64,000 bases of DNA from Bog-257 sp963805985 (GCA_963805985.1 CAWDWG010000001.1:806001-870000), one strand, 5' to 3'; positions 26,584-34,866 are shown, counted from the stretch's first letter. Notes: generated by a model from the sequence alone, not told the origin. Translations and numbers: made by a program.

Positions 26584-28143
26584 CTAGGCGCGTAGTTTCG
26601 GGTCTAGTTTCATGGCTTGGTTGAAATCGGCAATGGCACTGTCGATGTTTTCTGGCTTCTCGTATTCCTCCAGATATCCGCGGCCGCGAATATATGCTTC
26701 GTAAGCTGCGGGCGAGGTGTCGGGGTGGGTGGGCGAGGACTGCGGTTGGAGGTTGATCTTCTCCGAGGCCAGCATATCGAGGGCGGCATTTACCGTGTCG
26801 TCCTGGAGGCTGAAGATGTCGTTTACGTTGCGGGTGATGGTGCGGGCGCCGATCTGGCGGCCGGTTCTGGAGTTAACGAGATTGCAGGTGATGCGGAGTT
26901 GGTTTCCGGATTCTTGCAGGCTGCCTTCGAGGACCATGTCGGTGCCGAATTCGCGGCGGGCGTCGGCGGCGGTCTTCACACCTTTCTCATTCAGCTCATG
27001 CGGTGAAACCACCTGGACGGTATCGTCGTGGCCGACTTCCACCAGCTTGGTGGCGACGGTTTCCATCAGGCCGACGCCGAGGGCGCTGGTGGCGGAGTTC
27101 TGGCCGATGGCGTCGAAGGGCAGTACGGCCATGATCTTCTGGTGAGCCTCGACGGGCGGCGCGCGCAACAGGAACACGCCGATGGCGATCGCGGCCAGGA
27201 CGACGACTGCGGCGGTCGAGCCCCAGAGTTTCCGTCGCGACGTCTTTATGCGCGACCATCTTTCAGTCTTGACTGAAATGTCCTGGTCGGCGGCGACGCG
27301 GGAGAGTTCTGCGAGCAGTTCGGCGGCCGACTGGTAGCGGGCGTTGGGATCTTTGTCGAGACACTTCAGAATCAGGGTTTCGAATTGCGGCGAAAGATCG
27401 GACTGCTTCTGCCGCGGAGGTAGCGGTTGCGAGCCGAGAATCGCGTCGTGCAGCACCAACCCGCGACCGGTAAATGGGCGGGAGCCGGTAGCCATCTCGT
27501 AGAGGACGACGCCGGCGGAGTAGACATCGGAGCGAGTGTCGGGCGGCTTGCCCTGGAGCTGCTCGGGCGCCATGTAAGGCAGCGTGCCGCCGAAGACGGA
27601 GTGCGAGTCGTCGGCGAGGGTCGCAGTCGCGGTCACCGTTTGTTCGTCGGGCAGGGCGAACAGCTGCGAGAGGCCGAAGTCGAGAATCTTGAGGACATTT
27701 TCGGGCGTGATGCGGAGGTTGCCGGGCTTGAGATCGCGATGAACGATGCCGCGGGCGTGGGCGGCGGCGAGTCCACGGGCAAGTTGCACGGCGAGATTGA
27801 GGGCTTCAGGTTCGGGAATGGGGCCTCGGTGGAGACGGTCGTCAAGCGAAGTGCCGGGCACGAACTCCATGACGATGTAGTCGACGGCCTCGTCGGAGGG
27901 GAATTCGTAAACCAACTCGACGTTGGGATGGTTGAGGCGGCTGAGGATCAGGGCCTCGCGACGAAAGCGGCGGCGGCCGGAGGGGTCGCTGAGCGTCTTG
28001 GGATTGAGGATCTTGACGGCGACGTCGCGCTGCAGACGGAGGTCGTGAGCGCGGAAAACAATGCCCATGCCGCCAGCGCCGAGCTGCTCGACCAGGCGGA
28101 AGTGTCCCAGCACGTTGCCTGGGATGGGAGAGGTCGCTGCCAT
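26584..28143 (-). CDS. Ser/Thr protein kinase, truncated before its TPR domain
   Basis: A Hanks-type kinase (PknB-like) with GAGGMG glycine loop (residues 22-27), catalytic Lys in VAVK (44), HRDLKPGN (135-142), DFG (155-157) and PYMAPEQ. It is followed by a TM segment near residues 308-328 (STAAVVVLAAIAIGVFLL) and a FlgO-like domain (IMAVLPFDAIG... MVLEGSLQESGNQLRI). TPR sequence begins with AYEAYIRGRGYLEEY but the frame stops at 26584, right where a single missing base would continue into LAYAGLGDAYW. Kinase and sensor parts look intact; substrates are unknown. Confidence 0.88.
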   Translation of the reverse strand: MAATSPIPGNVLGHFRLVEQLGAGGMGIVFRAHDLRLQRDVAVKILNPKTLSDPSGRRRFRREALILSRLNHPNVELVYEFPSDEAVDYIVMEFVPGTSLDDRLHRGPIPEPEALNLAVQLARGLAAAHARGIVHRDLKPGNLRITPENVLKILDFGLSQLFALPDEQTVTATATLADDSHSVFGGTLPYMAPEQLQGKPPDTRSDVYSAGVVLYEMATGSRPFTGRGLVLHDAILGSQPLPPRQKQSDLSPQFETLILKCLDKDPNARYQSAAELLAELSRVAADQDISVKTERWSRIKTSRRKLWGSTAAVVVLAAIAIGVFLLRAPPVEAHQKIMAVLPFDAIGQNSATSALGVGLMETVATKLVEVGHDDTVQVVSPHELNEKGVKTAADARREFGTDMVLEGSLQESGNQLRITCNLVNSRTGRQIGARTITRNVNDIFSLQDDTVNAALDMLASEKINLQPQSSPTHPDTSPAAYEAYIRGRGYLEEYEKPENIDSAIADFNQAMKLDPKLRA

Positions 28144-28355
28144 GTAAGGCGAATCGTATGACGGTTTGTGGCGGGGGTCAACGACGGATCAGTCTGGGGT
28201 TCGTGGCGAGCTGACTTCGCGGGACGGCTTTTCCTCACAATCCACACGAATCCACATGGCTGCACTGTGAATGGGCGTTGAATCGGGCGGGAGGCGGGGC
28301 TAGAGTCGAGGACAGATGTGGGAGCGAAGAGACAGTCTTGTGGAAGAAGGGAGCT

Positions 28356-28386
28356 ACTCATTCGGAAGACGCGAATGCGTGGGGCG
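28356..28386. repeat. Degenerate palindromic repeat in the kinase-nrdJ gap
   Basis: CTCATTCGG, CGCGAATGCGTGGGGCG resembles the palindrome at the end of gltX. The rest of 28144-28470 shows no gene or clear signal. Confidence 0.35.
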
Positions 28387-28470
28387 TCGGCGGGCGTTGA
28401 TTTGCAAGCCAAAGGCTTTCTTTAGGATAGGAAGACCATTTACCACATTGCCACTAATCTGGGTGGTAAA

Positions 28471-28486
28471 ATACAATATGTTGTAT
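28471..28486. promoter_or_regulatory. NrdR-like box
   Basis: ATACAATATGTTGTAT is a 16-bp palindrome (arms ATACAA/TTGTAT) and agrees with the published NrdR consensus (a-c-a-C-w-A-t-A-T-a-T-w-G-t-g-t) at all strongly conserved positions. NrdR represses ribonucleotide reductase genes, and the next gene on the plus strand is nrdJ. NrdR sites usually come in pairs; I see only a weak candidate upstream. An inverted repeat TTACCAC/GTGGTAA (28445-28470) flanks that weak site. Confidence 0.5.
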
Positions 28487-28493
28487 TCGCCTC

Positions 28494-28523
28494 TTGACAT
28501 CCACAAGATATCGGGAGTACTGT
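28494..28523 (+). promoter_or_regulatory. nrdJ: Candidate promoter of nrdJ
   Basis: TTGACA (28494-28499) is followed after 18 bp by TACTGT (28518-28523), eight bases past the NrdR-like box. If used, the nrdJ leader would be about 490 nt. Confidence 0.4.
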
Positions 28524-29022
28524 TCGTCGAAGCTAAGGCGGAGAGACGAGTTTTAGCCCTCCTCCAGGTAAGGCCGGACCGGCCAGAGGTGACCGTTTCG
28601 GCCGGCAGTCAATCGCTCGACGCGGCGTTCCTCCTGCGTACGCCGGGCGGCAAGTCAGGGCCGAACCAGGGTAGCTCCTCCGAGGTTTGCGCGGAGGTAG
28701 TTGGGCCCAGTCCCATCCCAACGCGTGTGGTGCGGGACGCAACCGACGAAGTCATCGCCTAGACGATGGCATCTGCGGGTGATCCTTTCCAAGTCCGATT
28801 CAACCGTCCCGGCCGCGCCTCATGCCAACTGGCCCGAGCGCGCCGCCGACGGCATTCTGCGGTGACCTACCGGGGGCTTCTTCTCTGCTGTGCGATACGC
28901 AAGCGAGAGCAGGGGCCCCCACAATCTTGCAGTCGACCAGGCAGCGGAACTCGCGACGCCTGGTCAGCAACAACTTAATTATTGCGGCATCCATATTGAT
29001 ACACCGATCAGGAGCAAGCGAA
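28524..29022 (+). other. Long non-coding leader before nrdJ, possibly structured
   Basis: No convincing gene lies here. The sequence is GC-rich and full of inverted repeats: GGCCGGACCGGCC (28570-28582), CTCCG with CGGAG around 28678-28700, GTCCC with GGGAC around 28712-28740, and GGGGGC with GCCCCC (28872-28922). A class II reductase needs adenosylcobalamin, so a riboswitch would be plausible. I compared with the cobalamin riboswitch core and found only weak partial resemblance near 28858-28872. Confidence 0.3.
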
Positions 29023-32000
29023 ATGGCCGAAACAACCACGAGCACCACCACAACGAGCGCCCTCTCAACGAAGACCGCGCCCGGCCAGAAATCACGCACC
29101 TTCACCGCGCCCGGCCTCAGCTTCAAGCGCTTCTTCTCCACCGCCGGCGTCTCCCCCTACGACGAGCTCGAGTGGGAGCTGCGCACCGCGCAGATCACCG
29201 ACTCCCAGGGCGGCGTCATCTTCGAGCAGAAAGATGTCGAGGTGCCGAAGGACTGGTCGATGACCGCGACCAACATTGTCGCCAGCAAGTATCTGCATGG
29301 CCCGCTGGGCACCCCTGAGCGCGAGAGCGGCGTGCGCGCGCTCGTCACCCGCGTGGCTGAGACCATTCGCGATTGGGGAATCGCCGGCGGCTACTTCAAG
29401 ACCGCCGAAGATGCGGCCATCTTCCACGACGAGCTCGCCCACCTGCTCCTGCAGCAAAAGGCGGCATTCAACTCGCCGGTATGGTTCAATGTCGGCTGCG
29501 ATCGCATCGAGCCCAACTCCGACGCGCAGAACTGGCACTGGAATTACGAGACGCAGCGTGTCGAATATAGCGTCACCGGCTACAAGACGCCGCAGTGCTC
29601 CGCTTGTTTCATCAATTCGGTGAAGGACTCGCTCGACTCCATCCTCACCCTGGCCAAGACCGAAGGCATGCTCTTCAAGTGGGGATCGGGCACGGGCACG
29701 AACCTGTCGCCGCTGCGCTCGTCGGAAGAAGCTCTCTCCGGTGGCGGCACGGCGAGCGGCCCGCTCAGCTTCATGAAGGGTTTCGACGCCTTCGCCGGCG
29801 TCATCAAGTCCGGCGGCAAGACGCGCCGCGCCGCCAAGATGGTCATCCTCAATATCGACCATCCCGACATCGAGGAGTTCATCCTCTGCAAGCAGAAGGA
29901 AGAAGCCAAGGCGTGGGCGCTGATCGAGCACGGCTACGACGGCAGCGGTCCCGACAGCGACGCTTACTCGTCCATCTTCTTCCAGAACGCCAACAACTCC
30001 GTGCGCGTGACCGACGACTTCATGTACGCCGTCCTGCGCGACAGCGAATTCCAGACGCACTCGGTGAAGGACGGCCGGCCCATCAAGACCTTCAAGGCGC
30101 GCCATCTGCTGAACTTGATCTCCGACGCCACCTGGCATTGCGGCGATCCCGGCATGCAGTACGACACCACGGTCAATCGCTGGCACACCTCGAAGAACAC
30201 CGCGCGCATCAACGCGTCGAATCCCTGCAGCGAGTACATGTTCCTCGACGACTCGGCCTGCAACCTGGCCAGCCTGAACCTGATGAAGTTCGCGCCCAAC
30301 GGCACCTTCGACGTCGCCGCCTATCGCCACGCCTGCGCCGTCGTCATCACCGCGCAGGAGATCCTGGTCGACAACAGCGGCTATCCCACCGAAGCGATCG
30401 GCCGCAACTCGCACGACTATCGTCCGCTGGGACTCGGCTATGCCAATCTTGGCGCGCTGCTGATGGCCGCAGGCCTGCCCTATGACTCCGATGCCGGCCG
30501 CGACTACGCCGCCTGCGTCACCGCGATCATGTGCGGCGAAGCCTATCTGCAGTCGTCGAAGATCGCCGAACTCTGCCAGCCGCTCGCGCCGGCAACAGAC
30601 TTGGTCGCCAAAGAGCTGGGCATTGAAATGCACGCGGAAGCCAAGGATGTTGGAATTACGAAATTGTCATCACGAGGAGGCCTTCAGGCCGAGGAGGGAT
30701 CTGCTTTCCGTCCCGAGTCGGAAGGTCCTTCCCCGTCACGGAAAGCAGATCCCTCGCCTTCGGCCCGTGATGACAACTCTTCTGGCACGCGCGGTCTTAC
30801 TGACAACCGACAACTGACAACCGACAACCGCATGCCCGGCGCCGCCTGCCCCGGCTGGTACATCAACCGCGAACCCTTCCTCGACGTGATCCGCATGCAT
30901 CGCGCGTCGGTGAACAACATCAATCGCACCAACGTTCCCGCCGCGGTCTACGAAGCCAGCAAGGAGACGTGGGACGAAGCCTTGAAGCACGGCGAGAAGT
31001 TTGGCTATCGCAACGCGCAGGTAACGGTGCTGGCCCCCACGGGCACCATCGGCTTCATGATGGACTGCGACACCACCGGCATCGAGCCCGACCTGGCGCT
31101 GGTGAAGTACAAGAAGCTGGTCGGCGGCGGCATGATCAAGATCGTGAACAACACCGTGCCCGCCGCGCTCTTCAAGCTGGGCTACACCGCGGACCAGACC
31201 AACGCCATCGTCAGCTACATCGACGCGACCGGCACCATCGAAGGCGCGCCCGCGATCAAAGACGAGCACCTGCCGGTCTTCGACTGCTCCTTCAAGCCGT
31301 CGAAGGGCACGCGCTCCATCCACTATCTCGGACACCTGCGCATGATGTCGGCGGCGCAGCCGTTCCTCAGCGGCGCAATTTCGAAGACCATCAACATGCC
31401 GGAGAACGCTACGGTGGAGGAGATCAGCGAGGCCTACATCCAGGCGTGGAAGCTGGGGCTCAAGGCGGTCGCTGTCTACCGCGATGGATCGAAGAAGGCG
31501 CAGCCGCTGAGCTCGATGGGCTCGGCGACGGCGAAAGGTGGCTCGACAACCACCGGTGCCCCACCCTTGTCCGCAGGACAGGGTGGGTCCGTCGAACCGA
31601 TCGACGAATCCGCCGCCCCGCCGCGCGCCGTGCGTCATCGTCTGCCCGAAGAGCGCCTCTCCATCACCCACAAATTCAACGTGGGCGGACACGAAGGCTA
31701 CCTCACCGTCGGCCTGTACAAGGACGGCGTGCCGGGCGAGATTTTCATCACCATGGCGAAAGAAGGCTCGACCGTCAGTGGCCTGATGGACAGCTTCGCG
31801 TGCGCGGTGTCGATCGGATTGCAGCACGGCGTACCGCTGAAGCTGTTGTGCGAGAAATTCGCCCACACCCGCTTCGAACCCAGCGGCTGGAGCGGCAATC
31901 CCGACATCGGCTTCGCCAAGTCGATCATGGATTACATCTTCCGCTGGCTGCAGCTGCGCTTCCTCACCGGCCAGCAGCAGGCGCTGTTCGACGGCCTGCG

Positions 32001-32355
32001 CCCCAAATACGTAAACGCCCCGCCGCCAGCGACGGATGAAACCGGCGCCCAGCGCTCCTTCGGTGACTTCACGCCGCCGGAACCTTCAGGCTTGTCATCA
32101 CGGGGCCCCTCTGATTTGTCATCCCGAGCGGAGCCTTCCTCCAATTTGTCATCCCGAGCGGAGCGCAGCGGAGCCGAGGGATCTGCGGTCCCAGGTGGCG
32201 GCAGCAATGTTGGCCACATCCACGCGTCCAACGCCCTGAAAGACCTGATCGACATGGGCGACGCCCCCGTCTGCACCGTCTGCGGCGCCATCATGACCAG
32301 GAATGGCAGCTGCTACAGATGCAATGAGTGCGGGTCAACAAGCGGATGCTCGTAA
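29023..32355 (+). CDS. nrdJ: Vitamin B12-dependent ribonucleoside-diphosphate reductase (class II)
   Basis: The enzyme reduces ribonucleotides to deoxyribonucleotides using adenosylcobalamin. Visible features: a Thr-rich N-terminus, CSACFINSVKDS (first redox Cys), GSGTGTNLSPLRSS, NPCSEYMFLDDSACNLASLN (active-site Cys near residue 403), APTGTIGFMMDCDTTGIEPD, and a C-terminal TSCPD-type zinc segment with CTVCG and CYRCNECG. ATG 29023 follows AGGAG. Three stretches are in-frame palindromic repeats: residues ~548-584, ~844-856 and ~1023-1057; length is 1110 residues, longer than usual by about these inserts. All catalytic motifs are kept. NrdR-like box and promoter lie about 500 bp upstream. Confidence 0.95.
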   Translation: MAETTTSTTTTSALSTKTAPGQKSRTFTAPGLSFKRFFSTAGVSPYDELEWELRTAQITDSQGGVIFEQKDVEVPKDWSMTATNIVASKYLHGPLGTPERESGVRALVTRVAETIRDWGIAGGYFKTAEDAAIFHDELAHLLLQQKAAFNSPVWFNVGCDRIEPNSDAQNWHWNYETQRVEYSVTGYKTPQCSACFINSVKDSLDSILTLAKTEGMLFKWGSGTGTNLSPLRSSEEALSGGGTASGPLSFMKGFDAFAGVIKSGGKTRRAAKMVILNIDHPDIEEFILCKQKEEAKAWALIEHGYDGSGPDSDAYSSIFFQNANNSVRVTDDFMYAVLRDSEFQTHSVKDGRPIKTFKARHLLNLISDATWHCGDPGMQYDTTVNRWHTSKNTARINASNPCSEYMFLDDSACNLASLNLMKFAPNGTFDVAAYRHACAVVITAQEILVDNSGYPTEAIGRNSHDYRPLGLGYANLGALLMAAGLPYDSDAGRDYAACVTAIMCGEAYLQSSKIAELCQPLAPATDLVAKELGIEMHAEAKDVGITKLSSRGGLQAEEGSAFRPESEGPSPSRKADPSPSARDDNSSGTRGLTDNRQLTTDNRMPGAACPGWYINREPFLDVIRMHRASVNNINRTNVPAAVYEASKETWDEALKHGEKFGYRNAQVTVLAPTGTIGFMMDCDTTGIEPDLALVKYKKLVGGGMIKIVNNTVPAALFKLGYTADQTNAIVSYIDATGTIEGAPAIKDEHLPVFDCSFKPSKGTRSIHYLGHLRMMSAAQPFLSGAISKTINMPENATVEEISEAYIQAWKLGLKAVAVYRDGSKKAQPLSSMGSATAKGGSTTTGAPPLSAGQGGSVEPIDESAAPPRAVRHRLPEERLSITHKFNVGGHEGYLTVGLYKDGVPGEIFITMAKEGSTVSGLMDSFACAVSIGLQHGVPLKLLCEKFAHTRFEPSGWSGNPDIGFAKSIMDYIFRWLQLRFLTGQQQALFDGLRPKYVNAPPPATDETGAQRSFGDFTPPEPSGLSSRGPSDLSSRAEPSSNLSSRAERSGAEGSAVPGGGSNVGHIHASNALKDLIDMGDAPVCTVCGAIMTRNGSCYRCNECGSTSGCS
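30666..30774. repeat. 109-bp inverted-repeat element in frame inside nrdJ
   Basis: It begins GTCATCACG and ends CGTGATGAC. The arms contain GAGGGATCTGCTTTCCG and its near complement CGGAAAGCAGATCCCTC, the same GATCTGC/GCAGATC modules as the intergenic 'CCTCGGTCGG' repeats. It is followed by a short ACAACCGACAACTG direct repeat (30800-30829). The whole insert lies between AKDVGI and CPGWYINREPFLDV and keeps the frame. Confidence 0.85.
31555..31590. repeat. Second in-frame palindrome inside nrdJ
   Basis: CCACCCTTGTCC pairs with GGACAGGGTGG around a GCA loop and is preceded by GGTGCC, like the stem in gltX. It lies in the linker before EERLSITHKFNVGGHEGY. Confidence 0.8.
32093..32195. repeat. 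Third in-frame repeat inside nrdJ
   Basis: TTGTCATCCCGAGCGGAG occurs twice and TTGTCATCACGGGG once, followed by GCGCAGCGGAGCCGAGG and GATCTGCGGTCCC. It is the reverse orientation of the intergenic 'CCTCGGTCGG' family. It encodes a Ser/Arg-rich linker just before the C-terminal zinc segment. Confidence 0.8.
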
Positions 32356-32467
32356 GGCAGCGGAATGGAAAGCGGGGTTGCCGCTGCCGCTGAGTCAGTC
32401 ATCGTGGCCGAAGGAAGGGGAGGGCCTGGATTTATGTCGGGGAGCGAGGCCTATCGCAACATACGAC

Positions 32468-33097
32468 GTGCTGGAAATTCTCTACTTCGTTTCGGGAATT
32501 GCGCTGGTACTCATTGCCGCCAAGGGTCTCGGCCAAATTAAGGTCGGTCTTCAGCAGATTAAGCTGACAAAAGAGATTGCAGAGAAATCAGCCCGAAGAG
32601 ATGCATATAGGCTTGCGCACGAACAGTGCCAGTCATTTGGAACCAGTGTTGCGATCGCGGTTTCGAATGTGCTGGCCCAGGCGAGGGCGCTTGGAGTGAC
32701 GATTTATACGAATCCTTCTTTTCAAGTGGAAGAATGTCAGATCGTAAAACATGATTTCCAAGGAAACGCCATACTCGCTGCGCTGTCTCGTCTGGACCCC
32801 ACAGTCCCAATGAACATGTTGGAGGGCTTCGCAATGTTCTTTGTAACTGGGTTGGCGGATGAGGAAATCGGATACCGAGAAACAGCGATAGCTTTCTGCG
32901 AGCTCTCAGCATCGTTGATGCCGGTATTTTGGTACTACCGCGAGACCAAGCGCGCGATGTACAAGAGCGTCATAGAACTTTATGAGATGTGGCACAACAG
33001 GTTGGCGCTCGAGAAGTTGCAGGAGAGGCGAGAAGAGGTTGAGCGAGACCTTTCGCGTGTTAAGCCTCGAACCATCAAACCGATTGGCGTGGAGTAG
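32468..33097 (+). CDS. Hypothetical protein with one N-terminal membrane segment
   Basis: One TM helix (LEILYFVSGIALVLIAAKGL) is followed by an Ala/Gln/Lys-rich helix (QIKVGLQQIKLTKEIAEKSARRDAYRLAHEQ, shown in part) and a soluble alpha-helical domain of about 150 residues with a charged coiled-coil end (EKLQERREEVERDL). I do not recognise a family. The frame is open upstream into the nrdJ 3' end; I chose GTG 32468 because the sequence before it overlaps nrdJ or looks non-coding, but no clear ribosome site marks it. It starts about 110 bp after nrdJ. Confidence 0.65.
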   Translation: MLEILYFVSGIALVLIAAKGLGQIKVGLQQIKLTKEIAEKSARRDAYRLAHEQCQSFGTSVAIAVSNVLAQARALGVTIYTNPSFQVEECQIVKHDFQGNAILAALSRLDPTVPMNMLEGFAMFFVTGLADEEIGYRETAIAFCELSASLMPVFWYYRETKRAMYKSVIELYEMWHNRLALEKLQERREEVERDLSRVKPRTIKPIGVE

Positions 33098-33102
33098 CCA
33101 GG

Positions 33103-33152
33103 GTGGCCCGAGGTGAACAGCTCGGGTACCCCGTTCGAGCGGAGATCCAGCG
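33103..33152. repeat. Repeat of the 'CTCGGGTGCCCCGTTC' family, degenerate copy
   Basis: GTGGCCCGAGGTGAACAGCT and CGGGTACCCCGTTCGAGCGG resemble the copies at 34900, 38451 and (reverse) 24933. Confidence 0.55.
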
Positions 33153-33177
33153 GCAATGGTGCCAGCCCGAAGGGCGT

Positions 33178-33371
33178 CACAATCGTAGCCCAGCACGTGA
33201 GTGCTGGGAGCGCAGCCAAATTAGGATTCTTCCAGAGTCCCTTCAGGGACGACACAAAACCGCGTCCAATCAAAGCCACCCGATGCCCCGTCACACGTTT
33301 TGTGCCGTCCTGACGGACTCGTGCGATAAACGCACGTCGTCCCAGCACTCACGTGCTGGGCTACGATTGTG
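33178..33371. repeat. REPIN-like element with 31-bp perfect inverted repeats
   Basis: The 31-bp arm at 33178-33208 is exactly complementary to 33341-33371. Each arm is itself hairpin-prone (CCCAGCAC...GTGCTGGG) and carries CACAATCGTAG at its outer end. A second, imperfect inner inverted repeat pairs GACGACACAAAAC (33248-33260) with GTTTTGTGCCGTC (33296-33308). It lies 125 bp before the Y1 transposase gene. Confidence 0.85.
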
Positions 33372-33496
33372 GCGCGCTTCGCGCTCTGCGCCACACTAAT
33401 TTTCAACCAGACCCCATTGATCTCATCACTCTGCATCACGCAGTTCTGTGATTTCTGCTACCGCGAAAGGTCTTCCCCGAAAAACATAATCATGCA

Positions 33497-33934
33497 ATGG
33501 GTCACGCTTACACCGCGACGCTATTTCACATTGTCTTTTCCACGAAAGAACGACGGAGTGCCATCAAAGAACCCGCCAGGCTGTGGGCGTATGTGGCCGG
33601 CACCGCCCGGAAGCTTGGCTATGAACCGTTGGCGGTTGGAGGGACAGATAACCACCTGCACCTGCTACTGCGATTGCCGGGCCATGTCGCGGCTGCCGAC
33701 GCAGCGCAGAAGCTCAAAGCCAATTCCTCACGCTGGTTGGGCGAGGGTGGATCGTGGTCTGGATGGCAGCACGGATACGGGGCGTTCTCCGTCGGTCCTT
33801 CCAGCGTGGACTCCGTGAGACGTTACATCCAGAACCAGCCGGAACATCACCGACGGCACAGTTTCGAAGAAGAGTTTGTGGCACTACTGGCGCGATCCGG
33901 AATTACCTTCAACCAAGCCGAGGTATTTGAATAA
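33497..33934 (+). CDS. Y1/HUH transposase (IS200-like, RAYT-like)
   Basis: A 145-residue single-stranded-DNA transposase. It shows the N-terminal YTATLFHIVFSTKERR, the HUH metal motif NHLHLLLRL (His53, His55) and the probable nucleophile Tyr110 in VRRYIQNQPEHHRR. The length and single-tyrosine architecture match IS200 TnpA and REP-associated tyrosine transposases. It is framed by hairpin repeats on both sides: a complete 194-bp inverted-repeat element upstream and a half element in direct orientation downstream. No second IS gene (tnpB) is present. Confidence 0.9.
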   Translation: MGHAYTATLFHIVFSTKERRSAIKEPARLWAYVAGTARKLGYEPLAVGGTDNHLHLLLRLPGHVAAADAAQKLKANSSRWLGEGGSWSGWQHGYGAFSVGPSSVDSVRRYIQNQPEHHRRHSFEEEFVALLARSGITFNQAEVFE

Positions 33935-33943
33935 CCGACCGTC

Positions 33944-34042
33944 GCAGCCCCGAAGGGCGTCCACGATCGTAGCCCAGCACGTGAGTGCTGGGGAAACATC
34001 CCCAAGAAATCCCGAGTCCCTTCAGGCACGACACAAAACCCT
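33944..34042. repeat. Half element downstream of the Y1 transposase
   Basis: CCCCGAAGGGCGTC, ATCGTAGCCCAGCAC, GTGAGTGCTGGG, then GAGTCCCTTCAGGCACGAC and ACAAAACC match the left half of the 33178-33371 element in the same orientation, so the transposase gene sits between direct copies. Confidence 0.8.
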
Positions 34043-34138
34043 GCCGTCCTGCCGGATCAGCCAGAGAGCTATTGTGCTCAGACTCCCTGGCGCGAGGCCC
34101 GTACCATGAAGCCTGACCAAGTTCTGAAGGAGAATCGA

Positions 34139-34513
34139 ATGATATCGAAGAAGCTATTGGCTTTCGTTTTGGGCTCGATGGTTGTGCTCGCCCTGACCGT
34201 GCCGGTGATGGCACAGAGCACCACACAATCCAACACCACCACGACCACACAGAATCAGCCCGGCGCGCAGGCGCAGACCACCAGCACTACGTCGACCCGG
34301 GAGCACCCCGCCACGGCGCCGACCCAGACTACTCAGATGACCGATACGACGGTTACGCCGGCCGCCCCGCAGGTGCAGAAGACCGATACGACGACCACCA
34401 CGGTCACGCCTCAGCCGAAGGTGACCGACACCACCACGACCACGACCGCGCCGCCGCCGAAGGTGACGAAGGACACGACGTCGACCACCACGACCACACC
34501 GCAACAGCCGTAG
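34139..34513 (+). CDS. Thr-rich secreted low-complexity protein, copy 1
   Basis: A signal peptide (MISKKLLAFVLGSMVVLALTVPVMAQ) precedes about 98 residues made mainly of Thr, Pro, Gln, Ala and Ser with recurring TDTTTTT and PPPKVT blocks. ATG 34139 is chosen because AAGGAGAATCGA precedes it. There is no catalytic motif; it is probably an extended surface or periplasmic protein, perhaps a target for O-linked modification. It has a tandem paralogue immediately downstream. Confidence 0.75.
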   Translation: MISKKLLAFVLGSMVVLALTVPVMAQSTTQSNTTTTTQNQPGAQAQTTSTTSTREHPATAPTQTTQMTDTTVTPAAPQVQKTDTTTTTVTPQPKVTDTTTTTTAPPPKVTKDTTSTTTTTPQQP

Positions 34514-34533
34514 TAGCAATTAAGGGGAATTGA

Positions 34534-34866
34534 ATGATATCTAAGAAACTGTTTGCATTCGTCCTGGGGTCGATGGTTGTGCTCGCCCTGTCTCTGCCGG
34601 CAATGGCACAAAGCACTTCGCAGTCAAGCACCACGACGACCACGCAGAATCCACCGGTTGCGCAGTCGCAAAGCACCACCACCACGACCTCGCACGATCC
34701 AGCAGCGGCGCCCCAGCCGACCACTCAGACTACCGATACCACTACCAAGTACAACAAGCACCATAAAGTGAAACAGACCGACACGACGACGAGCACAACC
34801 ACGCCGCCGCCCGATCAGATGCAAAAAGACACTACCTCGACGACGACTACAACCACGCCGAAATAA
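34534..34866 (+). CDS. Thr-rich secreted low-complexity protein, copy 2
   Basis: The signal peptide and ribosome site are nearly the same as in copy 1 (AAGGGGAATTGA before ATG; MISKKLFAFVLGSMVVLALS). The body has diverged: it keeps TTTTTQN and TTTDTT-type blocks but adds KYNKHHKVKQ. It starts 20 bp after copy 1, so a tandem duplication is clear. Confidence 0.75.
   Translation: MISKKLFAFVLGSMVVLALSLPAMAQSTSQSSTTTTTQNPPVAQSQSTTTTTSHDPAAAPQPTTQTTDTTTKYNKHHKVKQTDTTTSTTTPPPDQMQKDTTSTTTTTTPK

Noticed and set aside
28560..28760. Possible SRP RNA, RNase P RNA, tmRNA or cobalamin riboswitch
   Set aside because: GTCAGGGCCG near 28654 recalls the SRP domain IV, but the tetraloop and AGCAGC side are absent. 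No RNase P or tmRNA core motifs, and no clear B12 box.
28316..28762. Open frame of 148 codons before nrdJ
   Set aside because: It crosses the NrdR-like box and promoter and reads palindromic sequence; no ribosome site or recognisable domain.
28822..29022. Upstream extension of nrdJ by 67 codons
   Set aside because: ATG 29023 has AGGAG before it and gives the usual N-terminus; the extension lies in the structured leader.
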